From contig CM023535.1 in the NCBI GenBank assembly GCA_013350335.1, positions 34,008,991-34,072,990 on the forward strand: a stretch of 64,000 nucleotides of DNA. Reading direction: 5' to 3'. Positions within the stretch are counted from its first letter, which is position 1. Each line of letters starts with the position of its first letter. This stretch comes from Chimonanthus salicifolius. Taxonomy: Eukaryota > Streptophyta > Magnoliopsida > Laurales > Calycanthaceae. This document shows, piece by piece, positions 1-12,670 of the stretch. A model generated the notes under the pieces. That model saw only the letters and a list, made by a program, of their open reading frames with translations. It was not told the DNA's origin and searched no databases. The translations under genes and the position numbers were made by a program.

Positions 1-2287
1 TGCCATGGGTGTCAATGTTATGAATCCCACCCATCATTCCTGCCATATACTGTCATATCTCTCTTGACGGAAAAACCTCGTCAAGATATGTCCAACCGCA
101 AAATATCCCCCTTGACGGCAAAGCCTCGTCAAGGTGTCCCCATGCCTGTTCTCGGTCGCCCCGACGGAGCATGGACTCCGGTTTGTTTATTTTTTTCCGC
201 CCATGCCATGCATGAGATGTAATGCATTATGCTATGTAATATTTATAACTCATAACCTTAAGATATCATACATAGCCTAGCCTTAATTTATAATGCATAA
301 CTTTAATCATAGTTCATAGCCATTAAATAAAATCCATCTTAACCATAGCATCCATAATTGTAAAAACCCATCATAAGATAAATACCAAAATCAATAAAAT
401 ATGACAAAAATACCATCACACATCCATGGCTTACAAATAGGTAGGAATCCTACCAAATACCGACTCGCGTCTTTATTTCGTTTTCGTCCGACAATAGGGC
501 TACCGACTCGCGTACCGCTCGCGCTATCCGGTACCTTATTAAATTACCAAATCAATCCAAGTTTTAATCATTTCCAAGCCTATAAATCATAACTTAGTGA
601 GTTTCTTCATTTTAGCCAATAATTACCATTTGTGCCACTACCCCTTTACATAACCAATTACTCATTCATTCATGCCTATTTAAGCCCAAAATTGATCCAC
701 AACCTAGGTCCTTAACTTAGGTCCATTATTGACTTACCGAAACATTAAAATTTGTCATGTAATTAATCTAACCATTACTCATTTAAACCCATTCAAACCC
801 CATACTTAATCACATATATACCCATTGACCTTAAACCCAAATTGATTTACAATTTGGGGCATGGGTTCGGCCATACACCATGGCCAAACCCATGATGTTC
901 CTTTCTCCATTTTTTCTTGGGTCCATTGTTACATTTTAGATCCACCAATAATCCCTCCTTGAGGGGTTTAAATCATGCAACTAAACCATATTCTTAGCCC
1001 CATTTGGATCATCACTTTTGTTCACTTGAAACCCAAAATTCATCAACACATTACCCTTTAAACCCTAATTCACCCATTTAGGGTTTTCTCCATCTTCCAC
1101 CCTTCCATTTAATGTATCTAAATTCCATAGTATAAAATCACCTATCCACCATTAATTTCACAAAAATAAATTCCATTTCTTAAACCCTAAAATCCAAAAT
1201 TCTTTTATTTAAGAAATACTCACTATCCGACGTCTCCTCCGATTTCCGCCGCTCCCGTCGGTCTCCTTAGCCTCCTCTCTCCTTCCTCTTGATCTTTGAT
1301 AGGTCAAGATCTTTGATCAAGGGTGGCAATCCCCAACCCTAGAATCAGCCAAGGTAAGTTTTGTGTGAGAGAGGGAGAGGGGAAAATTATGAGAGGGAAG
1401 ATGATAACCCTTTACCTTAGAGTGATTTCTCTCAAAATTCCACTTCTTTCTTCTCTCCTTCTCTTCTCTTTTCCTTAACTCTCTTGCACTTAGACATGGG
1501 ACGGCAATGGAGGAGTGGGAGGGATGGAGTTAGTGAAAATGAACATGAGAAAGAAAAAAAATCAAACTTATCCCCATTTGATGACCTCATTTACACTTTA
1601 CATTAATTTTTCACCAACCAAAGATATTTTAAGATATTTTAATTTCTTTATGGTGGTGGTTATCTAAACCACCACCAAGCCCAACGTGTCTTGCCTTTGA
1701 GGTGGGGTAGCTTGGTCTCCCATTTGACCAATTTAGCCACCAATTTAATAATTTAAGTATTTAATTAATTTGGTAATTAACTTAGGTTAATTCATTTTTA
1801 TTTAACCTATTCCCATTATTCCACCCATGGTTGACCAAGTCAACCATAGTGGGCGGCCTTATCAATCATTGGCCCACCCGCCACCTCACTTGATGAGGTG
1901 GAGGTGGGTCCCACTTGGCCACACCACCATTGTTTAATTCCAAATTACTTAGGGTGATTAAATTTCATTAAGCCCACTCTAAATGGATCACCATTGGACC
2001 CATGGCCCAATTACATTTCCCGCTAGCCCATTTACCTTAGAGCTTAACCATCTTGACCCATTGGGTCCCCAAATGGGTATTTGACCCAATTTGACCATTT
2101 TTGACCCATTTAACCCTCATTGACCATTTAAATAAATTTAAATCCAAACCATAGTCTATTGGGCCACACTTGGGCCTTTGTCCAAATTTTGGCCCATTTA
2201 CCATTTACTCCACCCATTTTCTAGTTTCCATCATTAAAATAAATAATATTCACATTTATATTAATTCCCAAATTCCGAGACCTTACA
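1..2287 (-). mobile_element. Ty3-gypsy-type LTR, inverted, truncated by window edge
   Basis: In reverse orientation this stretch is collinear with the long LTRs at 17343-20508 and 29345-32638. It shares the GC-rich CTCCGTCGGGGCG-type module (near 130-180), the palindrome GGTTCGGCCAT...ATGGCCAAACCC (about 865-894), and the region with many 'gggccatggg/tgggaccc' words (1800-2200). Its terminus TTACA at 2283-2287 is the inverse of the TGTAA LTR start. It is inserted into the 3' LTR of the element at 2288-9899: the base after it resumes the sequence found intact at about 8046. The other end lies outside the window, so solo LTR or full element cannot be decided. It has only one clear palindrome, fewer than its relatives here. 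Confidence 0.8.
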
Positions 2288-4141
2288 AGGTCAATCTCAT
2301 TGTCCATGGTGTTTACAAATTCCTTGATTGATTTCAGTGCAGCGAAACATTCATCAAGAGATTTGTTTAGTATGATAATTTCTTTAAGTGGTCACACTAA
2401 GATTATAACCATTTACATATTTCTTGATTATCGATGCTTGTGTGCAATGTATAAGATAAGATAATCAATATGCAAAGTGATGTGTGTTGAGAAGATTACA
2501 TAAATACTAAATATAAACACATAAAGATCAAACATCATAAGACCAATTTAAAGTAGTTCGATTACCAACCTACATCCACTGTTAGAACTCGCTTAACTTT
2601 GAGTTATCTCCAAAATCCACTAAGTGGGGACTTACACCCTCACAATTAGAGTAGGAATTCCACCTCACTCAATCGGTTGGGAATTTCACCCACCACTGTA
2701 GAATAGGAATTCCACCTATCCATTTGGCTGGGAATTCCACTCACCACATATGCCAGAGACGATGCTCCAGATTTTTTATAGTGGTTCAGAAACCAAGCTT
2801 CCTTAATCCACTTTCGGAACAAAGGTTTTAAAACAAAATTAAAACCAAGAAGCACTTGCCTTTGTAGCTCTATCTCTTGATGTGTGCTTCTTCAACATCC
2901 CACCCAATGTGTGTCGACGCTCCTCCTTATAGCCGCCATAAAACAATCACAATCCAGGGTGACAAGGAAACTAGCTTGATCACAACTTTCCTAGTTTATA
3001 ATCATTTATCCTCTCTTCCTCACTTTCAAACTAAATCAATAGATTGGTTGTTTATGAGTTTTATTTTCTCTTCTCACTCTCTTCACAAACTCAATCCATA
3101 TGATTGGTTGTATTTGATTCCCCAAGTGTAAGCACGAGAGAGAGAGAGTGATCCTTCTGTTGGCCCTTGTTAAGCTCACTGATAATGATGAGGGTCTAAC
3201 TGATTCTGCCTAAGGATGCCAACTGGTTGCATAAAGATCGGTTTTTATAGAGAAGGCAACCAATTACAGTAACGATGATGTACCGACAGGTCGGTCGCAC
3301 CGAGGGGTCGGTAACTAGAAATGTTACCATTACAAACCCGACCGTTGTGCATTAAATGCACTCCCAACGGTAATATTCTTTCTTAGTCGACATGTCGGTG
3401 TCGTCAATGGGTCGACAATCATGGCACCGAGAGTTCGGTCTATACGAGAGGCTCGGTCTGGGCCAACACCATGCTAATAAAGATTCAAGACAGAAACTAG
3501 ACAAACCCAGACTGACCTGTTGCCCTTACTGAGGGGTCGATCCTGGTACTCTCGATCGGTCTTGAATTGTCGATATGTCTGTTTTCTCGAGAGCCCATTT
3601 GAGTTCAACATTCCAAAACTCATACATCTTGATCGAAGAGTCGTTAACCACAAGGGGTTGTTTCAGCCTTTCACCGAGGGGTCTGTGCATATGAGACTCT
3701 CGATCAGAGGTTTTGTCAGAATGACAGTTTTATGATCCCGAACCTATGTCAATCTGACCGACCAGTCTTTGACCACGATGGGTCGATCCTGTCTTCACCG
3801 AGGGGTCGGTGAGAACGACTGGTCGACCTGACAGTGAAACCAATTACATATTTCCAAATTAGGTTACAATTCACTGTCAAGCTTCTTCTCTAGGCTTTTT
3901 ATGATTTAACTATTTGTTCAGCTAAGCCTAGGGATAGTCTTCTCTACGGTGTGGGTACCACATAAAGTCATCTATGGCCATCATACCTATTTTTTTTTTT
4001 TTGCAAAAACGATGAGCTTCAATTCTGTGGAGCATGATTTTTACACTTGATCACCTTGGGTCTTCAAGCTCCCAGCAAATGCTTCTTTTCGAGTCATGGA
4101 ATTGACAAACTTAGGGACTTAGCCAAGTCGAGGCACTAATA
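2288..4141 (-). repeat. 3' LTR of the LARD-like element (end displaced by insertion)
   Basis: Collinear with 8046-9899, including the GGTCGGT-rich part (3270-3830) and the terminal CTTAGCCAAGTCGAGGCAC. The first bases on the minus strand are TATTAG where the other LTR has TGTTAG. A purine-rich stretch, minus-strand ATGAGGAGAT, lies directly upstream at 4142-4151 and is a good polypurine tract. The last ~80 bp of the LTR are displaced past the gypsy LTR insertion and lie off the window. Confidence 0.78.
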
Positions 4142-5412
4142 ATCTCCTCATTTGTCAATTTCATGATAAAAACCTAAAAGTTAAATTACAATCTCACCCT
4201 TATTACATCTCATCTGAATTAAAGAAAAAATTACATTGATTTACATGTACATATTCAAATGAACAACAAGAAGACTATGATCTTCATATTCTTGTTCAGC
4301 TTGCTTCATTTCATTTTTTCCTGTTCAAGTATATAAACAAGCAACACTAGAAAATCATTAGAGGGGTTACTCCCAAAACATAATTATGCATTCATAGACT
4401 AAACAAGATTTATATTCAAGCTCCCCCATATTCCCTGATTTTCTATTCACCAACACTACCCATAGTTTATCCAAGCTATTAGTGTTGAGAAGATTTCCCC
4501 CCCAATCTTCTTAAGTTTGGATCTCCCAAACTCCAAGTATAGACATTCTCCCTATATCCATTGGCTTCCACATCTCCTTCCCCTTTATGGCTCTCTTTTC
4601 TTAGAGGCCCAAGCACTTTGGCTTCACCAATTACTCCTCATAATTGGTTTTTGATGTCTTCTATCTTCTACTAATTTCTCCCCCATTTTGTCATTCAATT
4701 GACAAAGATTAGTATGCAGACATCGATTTTCAAGCACTCCCCCATGCTTCTTGTATTTAGTGCTTAACTAGATTTAGCTCCAACTCATGATTCTCCCCTA
4801 TAGTTCAATGCACAGTTCTCGTGCATCAAGGTTTATTCTCCCTGTACAAGTTAAGTTCCAGCTTAGCTAATTTCTTCCATGAGTCAAGCTAATGTCCTAG
4901 CTTCCCTAGAGTCTTCTCCCCCATTTTCCAAGTTATCTTTTATAGATTCTTTGACTCATGTCCCCTATGGAGTAAGCTAAATTTTCTAACTTTTCCAGAT
5001 TCTCTCCCGTATAAACTTAGATGCTTCTAAGTTTATTTTCCATCAAGCTTGCATTCACCTCCCTCCATAGGCTGTCATGACTGGTTACAGCAGCTATTCA
5101 GCACATATTTTGTGCCTCCCCAAACTCCAAGGTGTGTACAATATCATAGCTTGATCCTTATCTCCCTTACATGCCAATATAAAACCAACTCATCCGATCC
5201 TGTATGTTAGTCTATTTAACAAAATCTATGTTAGCAATAGACACGAGGTAAAAGGCCATTCACCAAATTAGCACACACAATAAATCAAACCATATCATTT
5301 CATTGATAAACAAATCAGTACATATTGTTTGGGAGAGGGACAAATGGATGCTTGGATAAAACATTAACATAGTTTTTTCCAAAATATGAACCATAAGTCA
5401 TGAAAAACTATC

Positions 5413-5889
5413 CTAAGCAGAGCCATTCGGAGGAGGAGATGTTGGAGGGAAAGAGTCGATACGTCGGGAAAGGTTGACGATTGATTGTCGTAATGCAGAT
5501 ACTTCTTCGTGGGCACTCTGAGTGAATCTTTCCACGAAATCATCTAGCCCATCCAGATGTGCCTCAATTTGAGAGACTCGATCTTCGATTTTGTAGATAA
5601 ATCGAATCAGGGTTTGTGACTCAGGGGTGTCTGCATTTTCGACATTCACTCCTCCTTCTTCATCAGAGCTGTCCAGCAAGGAGATTACTTCAACTTTGGT
5701 TCTCAGGTTTTGTCGAGATTGAGACCTGAGAAAGACCGGGATTTTTCTATAAGGAGCAATCTTAGGAGCGAAGCTCGATTCTAGAGTATCATGTACGAGT
5801 CTAGGTGATCTCCTGAGGAAATGTGAGATGGACTCAGGAATTTTTTCGGTGGTCGAAGACTGAGATTTAGCTGTCTCTCTTTTCGACAT
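5413..5889 (-). CDS. Hypothetical 158-aa protein inside the LARD-like element
   Basis: This is an uninterrupted ATG-initiated ORF in the internal domain, about 2.1 kb from the primer site. I do not recognise a family. The N-terminal half is basic and Ser/Arg-rich (about residues 1-65). It is followed by a short acidic patch with LLDSSDEEGG (about 70-80) and a region of heptad-like hydrophobic spacing (about 95-145) that could form a coiled coil, then a proline-rich tail. There is no zinc knuckle and no protease, RT or integrase motif. A gag-like structural protein or a remnant of a captured gene are both possible. An intact ORF is notable because the element otherwise lacks coding capacity. 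Confidence 0.45.
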   Translation of the reverse strand: MSKRETAKSQSSTTEKIPESISHFLRRSPRLVHDTLESSFAPKIAPYRKIPVFLRSQSRQNLRTKVEVISLLDSSDEEGGVNVENADTPESQTLIRFIYKIEDRVSQIEAHLDGLDDFVERFTQSAHEEVSALRQSIVNLSRRIDSFPPTSPPPNGSA

Positions 5890-7951
5890 GGTTGTTTGGG
5901 AAGAGCTGACTAAGGCTTATCCGAACACTAAATCTCACAAACACTCTGACACCCTTGCTTCTTGAAGTGAGAGAAGCAAAAACCCTATAATTTTCTAGTG
6001 AGATTTCGCTTAGGGAGATCCTATCGACCAATCTAGGGAACGGGAGGAGAGGAGGAAATCGCCAGAGTTCAGAGGGAGAATGAACGATGATTTTGAAATA
6101 ATCTATCGTTTTCGCAGAAAAAGACCTTTTTAATTTACTCTTTTTGATTCACCGACGTCGTCACCAACGACCGGTCTGTGTCGATATGTTGATAAATATC
6201 GACCTGTCTCCCTTTTTCGATTTTTCCTCCTTTCAGACAGTGTTCTGATTTCCAACAACACCAACCTGTCTGTTCCTCCGACTAGTCTATCCTTCGACCT
6301 GAGTTTTAAACTTGAAGGATGACTGGGTATGTATGTGTGTGTGTGCGCGCGCTTGAGATATTCATAGTTAATCAAGTTTTTCTTATACACCTTTCAATGT
6401 CAGTGTAGATACATACATTCACACAGGTTTTATGCCTTTATAAGATTCAATACATCCATTTGAAGGTAGGCACAAAATATGGATTACGGATCTCTTTTCC
6501 TGGATCCAAACCACTTCAAATACCTTGGGCACATTTAATTTTCCTGTTTTAATATATTGTCCAAGTGTGTGATGTCATGAGATGCAACATTTCCAAGTCT
6601 TGGCAAAAGGCAAGGTGTATATGAACATAACTCATTCCACATAATGTATAAGATAACGGATATTGGAATGAGACACCAAACACACAAATCATAATGCATT
6701 TCACATTTAGAATACATTAATCATGCATATAGAAATGAAGTATGATGCTACTCACACAGGTCTTATACTAGTTATCATATTATTACCCAAAACATGATAA
6801 TTACTTTTACCATTCTTTCAAGCAACCTCCAATGAGGTTCATTTCATAAGAAGATCTGGAACATAAATGGATTTAGATATGCTTATTTGATCATTTGGTA
6901 AACACTTTTAGTAGGTCACACCAAACTAAACATCTATTTAAAGACATAAAGCATGTTTCATTCCACACGGGATTCACAAGTTTAGGAACTTGGAATGAAA
7001 CAATATTGTGTATGAATACCATACACACCCTATACACGAGGTAATGCACATATTACATTCATTTCCTAAACATGTACAAATCACATGACATATGAAATGA
7101 AATGAAACAAGTATAATCCAATACTAGAGTACAATCCTACATGTACATACAAGTATCTTGCATAAAATCAATCCAACAATCAAACAAGAACATGGATTGA
7201 AGGCAAGATATAAAGTGATTCCAAAACATGTCTCAAATGTGACACCAACAGTGGTATCCTTTTATGCATTTGAACATAACATTGTGAGACTTGGAATCTA
7301 AGTCCACAAACCAGTGGTGGCATTTTATCAAATCTGGTTTTAATCTTGGTGCCTTCCCATTTGATCTTTTGAATCAAAATTTTCAGATTTTGTACCACGA
7401 TGTTATCATAATATAAGAAGCAATCATATTGGTACATGGCCATAAAGCATACTTGAAGGTCATTACCTTCATCAAGTTCATTTACTCTATCCTCTTCTTC
7501 TCTTAGAGGATTTAGCTTGGAATTTTTCAATGGATGAACCATTCACCTATATTCTTAGTACACAACTTGGTCATACTTTTTCCCTGGATTCTTTCAGCCT
7601 CTTTTGGTATTTCATATTTTTTAAATATTTTGAAAGTATATTATGAAACAACGATGATAAATGCTACAAGTGTTTGATTAAAGTGCATAGCCAATTCATC
7701 ACTAGTCCAAGCAATATGGTCATTGGGCTGAGTGGTCATGGATATTGAAGGTTTATCCAATACATTCTCCATAGGCACAGACCACTTTCTATTTAACTAT
7801 TTCTGAACATATTTATTGATGAAAACATATGAAGTTTTTTCATTTCACTTTTCATCATAAATAGAGGTTTGGAAATATCATGGTTTTCTCTTATAGTCAT
7901 TGTTCTAACATGGATTAACTCGGATGGTTAGATCCTTTATAAAGAGCAAGA

Positions 7952-7964
7952 GGTTCTGATACCA
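7952..7964 (-). promoter_or_regulatory. Primer-binding site of the LARD-like element
   Basis: The minus strand reads TGGTATCAGAACC, one change from the plant initiator-Met tRNA primer complement TGGTATCAGAGC. It lies two bases inside the LTR end, as expected for minus-strand DNA priming. Confidence 0.75.
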
Positions 7965-7966
7965 AT

Positions 7967-9899
7967 TGAAAGTCCTTTTTTCAATGTGCTTAGAACAACA
8001 TGATTGACCCTAGAAAGGACAGGGGGGGGGGGGGAGGGGGGAATAGGTCAATTCCATTTTCCATGGTGTTTACAAATTTCTTGATTGATTTCAGTGCAGC
8101 GGAACATTCGTCAAGAGATTTGTTTAGTGTGATAATTTCTTTAAGTGATCACACTAAGATTATGATACTTTATATATTGCTTAATTATCGATATTTGTGC
8201 ACAATGTATAAAATAAGATAATCAACATGCAAAGTGATTTGTGTTGAGAAGAGTACATATATACTAAATAGAAACACACAAAGATCAAACACTATAAGAC
8301 CAAATTTATAGTGGTTCGGTTAGCCAACCTACATCCACTGTTAGCACTTATTCAACGTTGAGTTATCTGCAAAATCCACTAAGTGGGGACCTACACCCTC
8401 ACAATTAGAGTAGGAATTCCACATCACTCAATCGGCTAGGAATTTTACCCACTACTATGTAATAGGAATTTCACATATCCATTTGGCTGGGAGTTCCACC
8501 CACCACATGTGCCGGAGACGATGCTCCAGATTTTTTATAGTGGTTCCGGAACCAAGCTTCCATAATCCACTTTTGGAACAAAGATTTTAAAACAAAATTA
8601 AAACCAAGAAGCACTTGTCTTTGTAGTTATATCTCTTGATGTGTGCTTCTTCAAGATCTCATCCAATGTGTGCCGACGCTCCTCTTTTTAGCCGCCGTAA
8701 AACAATCACAATCCAGGGTGACAAAGAAATTGGTTTGATCACAACTTTCCTAGTTTATAATCATTTATCTTCTCTTTCTCATTTTCAAACTTAATCAATA
8801 GATTGGTTGTTTATGAGTTTTCTTTTCTCTTCACTCTCTTCACAAACTCAATCCATATGATTGGTTGTATTTGATTCCCCAAGTGTAAGTACGAGAGAGA
8901 GTGATCCTTCTGTTGGCCCTTATTAAGCTCACTGATAATGATGAGGATCCAACTGATTTTCCCAAAGGATGCCAACTGGTTGCATAAAGATCGGTTTTTA
9001 TAGAAAAGGCAACCAGTTGCATAACAGTAATATACCGACAGGTCTGTCACACCAAGGGGTCGGTGACTAGAAATGTTACCATTACAAACCCGACTTTGTG
9101 CATTAATTGCACTCCCAACGGTAATATTCTTTCCGGGTCGACATGTCGATGTCGCCGATGGATCGACCGTCATGGCACCGAGAGGTCGGTCCATACGAGA
9201 GGCTCAGTCTGGGGCAAGATCATGTTGGTAGAGTTTCAAGACAGAAACTAGACAAACCCAGACCGACCTGTCGCCCTTTATCGAGGGGTCAGTCCTGGTA
9301 CTCTCAATCGATATTGAATTGTCGATATGTCTATTTTCTCGAGAGCCCATTTGAGTTCAACGTTCCATAACTCATACATCTTGATCGAAGAGTCGTTGAT
9401 CACGAGGTGTCGTTTGAGCCTTTCAACGAGGGGTCAGTGCATACGAGACTCTTGATCAGAGGCTTTCCCAGAATGACAGTTCTATGATCCGAAACCTATG
9501 TCAATTTGGCCGACCAGTCTTTGACCACGATCGGTCGATCATGTCTTCAACGAGGGGTCGATGGGAACGACTGGTCGAACTGACAGTGAAATCAAATACA
9601 TATTTCGAAGTTGGGTTCCAATTCACTGTCAAGCTTCTCTCTAGGCTTTTTATGATTTAACCATTTGTTAATCTAAGCCTATGGATAGTCCTCTCTAAGG
9701 TGTGGGTACTACATAAAGTCATGTATGGCCATAATACATGTTTTGTGATTGCCATAACAATGAGCTTCAATTCGGTGGAGCATGATCTTTACTCCTGATC
9801 TCCTTGGATCTTCAAGTTTCCAGCAAGTACTTCTTTCTGAATCATGGAATTGAAAAACTTAGGGATTTAACCAAGCCGAGACACTAACAAAGTTTAACA
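7967..9899 (-). repeat. 5' LTR of the LARD-like element
   Basis: On the minus strand it begins TGTTAGTGTCTCGGCTTGG at 9899 and ends ...GACTTTCA at 7967, next to the primer-binding site. It is collinear with 2288-4141. It contains a G-run interrupted by one A at about 8022-8041 and clustered GGTCGGT/GACCGACC words at about 9030-9570. A third partial copy in the opposite orientation lies at 60059-60649. Confidence 0.8.
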
Positions 9900-9904
9900 C
9901 CACC

Positions 9905-12389
9905 CCATGCTTTCATCATATTCTAGTAGTAATTTGTAAGCACAACAGTACAATACAAGTATATAAATCCAATTATCTATATAGTTACACATATTAATCC
10001 GTTAACTGATTTAATCTGATCTAAATTTATTGGTCTATATTAAAAATGGATTGTTATTTTAAAAATAGAGATACAGACAAGTTAGAGAAGATCAAAATAT
10101 AAATTGAATTAAATAATAATAATTTAAATTAAATATGAGTAACTAAAATATAATTCTCAACGTGATCCAACCAGCAAAAGTACACCCCTAATCACCCTAA
10201 TATAAGATAAAATAAAGTTCACCGCTTACTTGCTCTTGGCCCCATGTGATTTTAATCCTCACAGCTTTCCACTCCCTATGAATAATATTCACTCAATTTA
10301 AATCAATTATGAATAGATCGCCCTATTGAATAAAAATTTCATTAAAAATTAATCACATGTTAACGTTATAAATTTTCAAATCTAATAAATCTTTTTTTTT
10401 TTTAAATATCAACATAAAAATATCTTTTAAAACTCATCCATTGTCAGCTCCACCTCTGTACCCGCAGGCTCAGGTGAATGTTGTACGGGGAAAATCTCTC
10501 CAAGATATAACCCTCTCGCTCACGTTACTCATGTTCAACCAATGAGGACGAACGTCTTTGGATATAGATGGAAAACTATTTTTAATAAAAATATTTCTAC
10601 AATTTTATTAGAATCAAAATAAAGAAAATTTTCTTTTGAATGAATAATCATCTCTTGAAGTATTTTATCATTTAAATCATATAAAATAACATAAAAAATA
10701 TATGATATGAGAATTGTCACTCTGCATTACAAGTAAGATTAACTTCACGTACATAAAATAATCTACCAATCTCGTATATTAAATAAGCTTTTAATACTTA
10801 GAAAAAAGTGGAATCCAATCTCTAGTGTAATTATAAAAAATTTAAAACAGCGAATATTTCTTTACATAAAAAAAATGAAATTTCCCATAATCCCATACTT
10901 TTTTTTTAATAACTCGTGATAAGAACTAAGAACGAATACTGCTGCAATCGGAAATCTCTGCTTCATGTCATCCAAATGCTCAATTGTTCTGCTGAGCCTG
11001 CTCAGATCACACCTACTTAGACACATATATACCTACAAGATTAGTGCAGCACATGAGTGGGCCCACCATCTAATCAGAAATTCCATCACCTAAACTTGAT
11101 TCCCCCATTACATGACTGGACTTCAATCATGGAGAAAGAGACATGGCAAATCAGCAATGATTGAGGAGAACAAATTAGTAAAAAGAAAAAGCTTATCTGG
11201 TCGTAACATACAACAAACAACCCCTTTTGCTTGAGGGAGCAAAACTCTTTCTTCTCTTAAATTTTTGCAGATAAGTCTAACCTAGCAATAGCAGCAACAT
11301 ATGTTAACGAGGGCCCGCCACCACTGTGGCTTTGACCTGAAACACATGCCCATCCATCCAATTATATTCATTATATTTACACACAAAATACCATGCGAGT
11401 TCTCCATGTTCAACTCAAGTGATGCCCTCATTGCTGCTCCGGTCGTCTCTCCCACAATTCCTCTTGGAAACAATTGACAGCTTTCGCCTTCTTTCCAACT
11501 GGAGAAGATGTCTGTAACTAGAAATCAACTGGCTCATCCTTTCTTTCATACATGAATCACAAGAGAAAGGAGCAGTGGCAGTGCCCATCGGACAGTGGGA
11601 AAGCCTCCACCAGAGGCTGCACAACATCAAATTCTGGTGTCAAAAACACATGCAATTAAGAACTTACGAGTGAACAGAATAGAAGACACACATCAATTCT
11701 ACTCCAATGAGACTCTGAACCTTGTGCCCAAGCAAAAATAGGCAAGGAAATCCTAACCCATGTCTTTGATTTCACAAGTATTGATTCGCCATTCTTATGT
11801 TTAGGATGGAGGTGCCAGAGATAAAGATGGGGAAACAACAATATTCTCAGTACGGTATCCAGTCACAAATTTTGGTGGAGCAAATTCAGGTGAAATATGG
11901 GACAAACGGTTGCCAACAATATAGTGTGTGGCCATTGGAAGCCTTCTGAGACTAGAAGGCTAGGATAAATCTACTTAAGATGAATATCTTTGTTTGGCTA
12001 ACATCGAACATAACCTGAATAGAGAGAAAAATCAATCTCGCAGAGATTGAAGAGGGTGCATGATCCCCCACTCTATGACAGACCAAGTGGGACTCGGGAT
12101 CTTTCCACTACAGTAACACAATATAAAATAAAAAGGAGACTGAGACAATGATTTTTTTAATGTAGTAAAACCCTTTGAAGTAGAGAAACATCCACTTATC
12201 AATCTAGACAAAATTTCCACTATAGTTTGAGAAATTGTACAAATTCACCGACTCGACAATGTTCGCCTCGGCATTGCTTATTTCTCATTGTCAGATAAAG
12301 AGATGTTACATTTGGTTTGTAATTCTCTCTTCGCCTGCTTTAAAACTTGGACTCACTTAATCAATTAGGCCCACTTTGAGGGACGTACC
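9905..12389. other. Low-copy AT-rich DNA without a recognisable gene
   Basis: No repeat shared with the rest of the window was seen. A minus-strand open stretch around 11412-11632 follows a plausible splice acceptor (...TTTTTGACACCAG, ending at 11633). It could be an exon remnant, but it has no recognised motif. Confidence 0.4.
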
Positions 12390-12670
12390 CTATCTGATTT
12401 CAGTCATCCATTCTTGTAACGAGCATCGCAGCATACTCATGACTTCGTCTTCCGCCGTTCTCTGAGAGTAAAAGGTTGATTGTTCTTTCTCAATAGCGTC
12501 GGGTTCTAATCCTTTTTTGCAGCCATGAAGTCCAGTCAAACAGCCTCCAACAATTTCATCAAATCTGCCAGCAATTTCCAGGATGTACAATTGTGTTCGG
12601 CAAGGCAATACGGGGAAAAGAGGATCATACAACCGTTCCAATGGAAATGAAAGGGGGCTCTCAGGGCTCT
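12390..12670 (-). CDS. Possible terminal exon of an unknown gene
   Basis: On the minus strand a pyrimidine-rich acceptor (TTCTTCTATTAG) is followed by about 93 open codons to a TAG stop. The peptide has compositionally protein-like segments: SPESPLSFPLERLYDPLFP, then LYILEIAGRFDEIVGGC, and ending near RCSLQEWMTEIR. I do not recognise a family and see no convincing upstream exons. It could be a decayed gene, a captured fragment or chance. There is no in-frame ATG near the acceptor, so it would have to be an internal or last exon. Confidence 0.3.

Larger units (their letters stand above)
2288..9899 (-). mobile_element. Large non-autonomous LTR retrotransposon (LARD-like)
   Basis: Two direct copies of a ~1.85-1.93 kb sequence (2288-4141 and 7967-9899) flank about 3.8 kb of internal DNA. 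On the minus strand the order is 5' LTR (9899 to 7967), a Met-type primer site (7964-7952), internal domain, a purine tract (4153-4142) and 3' LTR. The 5' LTR has TG...CA ends. No protease, RT, RNase H or integrase could be found. The only sizeable ORF encodes 158 residues of unknown type. That fits a LARD, an element mobilised in trans by a relative. The 3' LTR is interrupted at 2287/2288 by the gypsy LTR. The candidate target duplication AAGTT (9900-9904) cannot be tested because the other end is off the window. Confidence 0.75.
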
